A stretch of DNA of 7,937 bases from Candidatus Caenarcanales bacterium (GTDB taxonomy: Bacteria; Cyanobacteriota; Vampirovibrionia; LMEP-6097): positions 1 through 7,937 of the forward strand of contig JAKVAO010000097.1 in NCBI GenBank assembly GCA_022447685.1, read 5' to 3'. This document shows positions 5,781-7,937 of the stretch, piece after piece (positions within the stretch are counted from its first letter, which is position 1; each line of letters starts with the position of its first letter). The notes under the pieces were generated by a model, which saw only the letters and a list, made by a program, of their open reading frames with translations, was not told where the DNA came from and did no database searches. Made by a program: the position numbers and the translations under genes.

Positions 5781-7265
5781 ATGACAGACAGTAATTTAAC
5801 AGCAAGAATTGGTTCCGGATATTACCAGCAAATTGGAGAGGGTAAACAAGTTGGTAATGATAAAATTTGGACTATTAAAATCAACAATGATGCAAGTATT
5901 ACAGATACTAACCATAGAGGTAAGTATGCATTGATTAAACATAGTGGAGGTGATACTTATATAACTTATGGTACTAAAGATGAAATTACTGGTGCCATTA
6001 ATAATTCAACACAGCCACAACAGTTGAAAACAAGATATTTTGATGCTAATAACCCTAGTTCTACAAAAGTAGACAATGGTGGAGGTGAAAAGCTTGCCCC
6101 TACTGAGGATAATGTTAACAAAGCATGGACATTTGCAAATAGCTCTGATGCTACAGTTAAGCAAACTTGGGATTATTATGCTAGTCAGATTAATACAGAT
6201 GCAGGTTCTTCTGGGAATCCACTAACCAATGAACAAGATCCACCAACTATTGACGTAGCAAATAGTACAAAAGGTGACCAAGTGCCACTTGATGGTGAGA
6301 TAACAGCTAAGATAAGTGATGCAAGTAATTTAGCAGATATTGATCAAACGACACTTAATAACTTTGTAAAACTTTATGATAGTAATGATGCAGTAGTTCC
6401 AGGAACTCCAACTTACGATAAAGCACAGAAGAAAATAGTATTCAAGCCTTCAAATCCATTAACTGCTGGAGAGGCATATAAGCTTAAGATAGATGATAAT
6501 ATTGTTAAGGATGAGCATGATAATAAGTTAACAGGTGCTCCAGATATAACCTTTACTGCTAAGGCTGCTTCACCAACTAATGAACAAGATCCACCAACTA
6601 TTGACGTAGCAAATAGTACAAAAGGTGATCAAGTGCCACTTGATGGTGAGATAACAGCTAAGATAAGTGATGCAAGTAATTTAGCAGATATTGATCAAAC
6701 GACACTTAATAACTCTGTAAAACTTTATGATAGTAATGATGCAGTAGTTCCAGGAACTCCAACTTACGATAAAGCACAGAAGAAAATAGTATTCAAGCCT
6801 TCAAATCCGTTAACTGCTGGAGAGTCATACAAGCTTAAGATAGATGATAATATTGTTAAGGATGAGCATGATAACAAGTTAACAGGTGCTCCAGATATAA
6901 CCTTTACTGCTAAGGCTGCAGGTGGTGGTGCCGACACTACGGCTCCTGTTCTTCAGAACTTTGATCCAAATGCGACCCCTCCTCAAAAAACCTTTGATCC
7001 GGCGAACTTGTTCTTCCAGTTTGATGATCAGATAAAAGAGGCAGGTCTAATTATAAAAGATAATACCGGTACTGATATTACAAGTCAGTTTACGATTACG
7101 GTAGAAGGAAATAAAGTTAAAGTTGCTGGTCCATTTAAAGATAACGAGAAATATAAATTTACCTTTGGTTCAGGTTTAACGAATGTAGATGGTAAATCAT
7201 CTACTGCAGGTATCATCCGAACCCTAACCTCGCAAATTCCTGAAGAGGATTTGTCAACCCCCTAA
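5781..7265 (+). CDS. Tandem Ig-like (SbsA/Big_5-type) repeat protein, 3' end replaced by an IS terminus
   Basis: 494 codons from an ATG with an upstream AAGGA. Residues 1-148 are an unrecognised polar, beta-leaning region without a signal peptide or membrane segment. Residues 149-263 and 266-380 are two near-identical Ig-like domains. Each has DPPTIDVANSTKGDQVPLDG near the start, a FKPSNPLTAGE strand and a YKLKIDDNIVKDEHDNKLTG end, fitting the SbsA Ig-like (Big_5) pattern 'P..L..G..Y.v.v...i.D..gN.L'. A third, divergent Ig-like domain follows a GGGAD linker at ~384-482. Such domains usually build extended adhesins or surface proteins; here no export or anchor signal is visible, so any secretion would be non-Sec or depend on lost sequence. 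The frame runs into an IS3-family end at 7252, and S492-T493-P494 and the TAA are IS-derived. The intact protein was therefore probably longer. Whether the truncated form works is unknown. Confidence 0.85.
   Translation: MTDSNLTARIGSGYYQQIGEGKQVGNDKIWTIKINNDASITDTNHRGKYALIKHSGGDTYITYGTKDEITGAINNSTQPQQLKTRYFDANNPSSTKVDNGGGEKLAPTEDNVNKAWTFANSSDATVKQTWDYYASQINTDAGSSGNPLTNEQDPPTIDVANSTKGDQVPLDGEITAKISDASNLADIDQTTLNNFVKLYDSNDAVVPGTPTYDKAQKKIVFKPSNPLTAGEAYKLKIDDNIVKDEHDNKLTGAPDITFTAKAASPTNEQDPPTIDVANSTKGDQVPLDGEITAKISDASNLADIDQTTLNNSVKLYDSNDAVVPGTPTYDKAQKKIVFKPSNPLTAGESYKLKIDDNIVKDEHDNKLTGAPDITFTAKAAGGGADTTAPVLQNFDPNATPPQKTFDPANLFFQFDDQIKEAGLIIKDNTGTDITSQFTITVEGNKVKVAGPFKDNEKYKFTFGSGLTNVDGKSSTAGIIRTLTSQIPEEDLSTP
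6225..6568 (+). repeat. Ig-domain tandem repeat, unit 1
   Basis: First of two direct repeats with a 351-bp period (117 codons). It encodes residues 149-263 of the Ig-like protein. By eye, the 344-nt units differ at seven positions: five synonymous, and two that change residues (Phe versus Ser in 'NN[FS]VKL', Ala versus Ser in 'AGE[AS]YKL'). Six of the seven are transitions. Confidence 0.95.
6576..6919 (+). repeat. Ig-domain tandem repeat, unit 2
   Basis: Second unit, residues 266-380, separated from unit 1 by 7 nt and followed by a Gly-Gly-Gly linker into the divergent third domain. The synonymous-biased differences suggest a recent copy still under protein-level constraint, or ongoing gene conversion between units. 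Confidence 0.95.
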
Positions 7266-7860
7266 AATCTTAGACAGCTTTGTATCTTAAATTTATATTT
7301 TTAGTAATAGAATCAATTTTCTCCTGATATCTATTTTTAAAATCAGAAGGAGACATTTTAAGAGCAGAATGAATTCTTTCTTTGTTGTAATAGTTGATAG
7401 TTCCACAGATTGCTTCAATTAGCTGAGCTTTATCCTGAAATCTATTTGTTGCCCCCAAGTCAAATTTAAATCCAGAGTAGAAAGCTTCTTGAAAGCTATT
7501 TTCCCAAGGAGAAGCTTTTTTGCTCATTGAAATATTGATTCCGTGTTTTTTAAGTAATTTTGTGTAGCTCTCTGATTTATATTCACTTCCTTGATCACTA
7601 TGTAATATTTGTGGAAGCTCTGCTGCTCTTTGTTTAGCGTGATTAAAAGCTTCTTCAACCAGGTCTGTACTATGATCTGTTCTGATGCTGAAGTCAACTA
7701 TTTCCCGAGAAAAAATATCAAGTATTGTTGCAAGATAGATGAAGCTATTTTTGAATGGAATGTATGTGAAATCAGAAGCCCAGACTGCATTTGGCCTAAT
7801 TGGGTACAAATTTTTTGTTATATTTGGATATGTTAATTTTGACTGATTATGATTTTCTTG
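7252..7860 (-). mobile_element. IS3-family insertion sequence, 3' (right-end) part only
   Basis: The outer end is set at 7252, where TGTCAACCCCCTAAAATC begins. On the element's own strand it ends ...GGGGGTTGACA, obeying the IS3-family TG...CA rule, and the orfB stop codon lies just inside it, as is common in the family. The element holds the catalytic part of orfB. OrfA, the frameshift region and the left end are missing. The interior boundary near 7860 is where OrfB-like sequence gives way to an IS256-like terminus. The bases before 7252 (GGATT) would hold one copy of the 3-5 bp target duplication; the partner is outside the window. The exact edge is inferred, not confirmed by a second end. 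Confidence 0.7.
7270..7860 (-). pseudogene. IS3-family transposase OrfB, 5'-truncated (rve/DDE integrase core)
   Basis: The transposase core that cuts and joins IS ends. Numbering from the TTG codon at 7807-7809, D13 lies in WASDFTYI, D72 in LHSDQGSEY and E108 in QEAF; exactly 35 residues separate D72 and E108, giving the IS3-family DD(35)E triad, and K115 follows E by seven. The C-terminal YNKERIHSALKMSPSDF motif is also typical. TTG is unlikely to be the true start: the same frame continues upstream with family-like sequence (QSKLTYPNITKNL, then LYPIRPNAVW) to about 7860 and stays open to 7891-7893. The N-terminal helix-turn-helix region (~60-80 residues of a usual ~270-290) and OrfA are absent, cut off by the next element. 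The catalytic core is intact, but the gene should be non-functional alone. The stop at 7270-7272 lies within the IS end. Confidence 0.85.
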
Positions 7861-7900
7861 GAGAGTGTAAAATAAATTGTGTAAATTCCTTTAAATAAAA

Positions 7901-7905
7901 AGGAG
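7901..7905 (+). promoter_or_regulatory. Ribosome binding site of the gene starting at 7915
   Basis: AGGAG lies 9 nt before ATG in an A-rich context, a textbook Shine-Dalgarno arrangement. It supports a real gene beginning at the window's edge. Confidence 0.7.
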
Positions 7906-7914
7906 AAAACATAA

Positions 7915-7937
7915 ATGTCAAACATAAAAGAATATGC
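7915..7937 (+). CDS. Start of a gene cut by the window edge, probably the transposase of the IS256-type element
   Basis: ATG with AGGAG at good spacing, reading MSNIKEY and then off the end. Eight codons cannot identify the product. The transposase call is inferred only from its position ~55 bp inside an IS256-like terminus. It is partial at the 3' end. Confidence 0.5.

Larger units (their letters stand above)
7861..7937 (+). mobile_element. Probable left end of an IS256-type element inserted into the IS3 copy
   Basis: GAGAGTGTAAAATAAATTG followed by TGTAAATTCC (7861-7889) has two GTGTAAA-like blocks 14 bp apart and resembles IS256/mutator-family terminal repeats, which often read GAGxxTGTGTAAA. 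It is followed within 30 bp by a strong SD site and an ATG, as expected for the left end of such an element. It begins where the OrfB homology stops. The assignment is from memory of the family, with no second terminus visible. The start could be 7860 or 7861. Confidence 0.5.

Noticed and set aside
7609..7836. Plus-strand frame of 75 codons, Cys-rich
   Set aside because: It is antisense to the orfB catalytic core, which has clear DDE motifs; a shadow.
1..7937. CRISPR arrays, tRNA or rRNA genes
   Set aside because: No regularly spaced short repeats, cloverleaf-like sequences or conserved rRNA stretches were seen; the only strong tandem repeat encodes Ig-like domains.

Overview
This is an AT-rich bacterial window with two divergent protein genes and a mobile-element scar. 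Standard stop codons are used, and SD-like sites precede two of the starts. The base composition, the size of the main gene, the lack of export signals and the insertion sequences suggest a host-associated or symbiotic bacterium. No ribosomal or housekeeping marker is present, so I cannot name the lineage.

Region 1 (85-5619, minus strand) is one very large gene of 1844 codons. Most of the protein matches no family I recognise. Its last ~315 residues carry the layout of a calpain-type (clan CA, family C2) cysteine peptidase: Q1511-x5-C1517, H1774 in an HALS motif, and N1789 in an N-C-P motif. The middle of the protein is built from internal repeats: three copies of a helical module marked by a Ser-Cys pair and a Trp about 40 residues later, and two copies of a beta-rich module containing a [RK]PG[DS] turn. 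The N-terminus is Asn/Thr-rich with no Sec signal. The best reading is a multidomain protease, possibly an effector or toxin, with its catalytic domain at the C-terminus.

Region 2 (5620-5780) is the 161-bp divergent intergenic region. It must hold the control elements of both genes. It contains small inverted repeats but no promoter I can call with confidence.

Region 3 (5781-7265, plus strand) encodes a 494-residue protein. An unrecognised N-terminal region is followed by two almost identical Ig-like domains (SbsA/Big_5 style) and a third, divergent Ig-like domain. The two repeats differ at 7 of 344 nucleotides, which indicates recent duplication or gene conversion. The reading frame ends inside the terminus of an insertion sequence: its last three residues and stop codon are IS-derived, so the ancestral protein was probably longer.

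Region 4 (7252-7937) is nested mobile DNA. The 3' part of an IS3-family element (minus strand, OrfB integrase core with complete DD(35)E) starts at 7252. It is broken near 7860 by what looks like the left end of an IS256-type element, followed by an SD site and the start of a plus-strand gene that runs off the window.

The two main genes are transcribed apart from a common control region, which makes a functional link possible but unproven.
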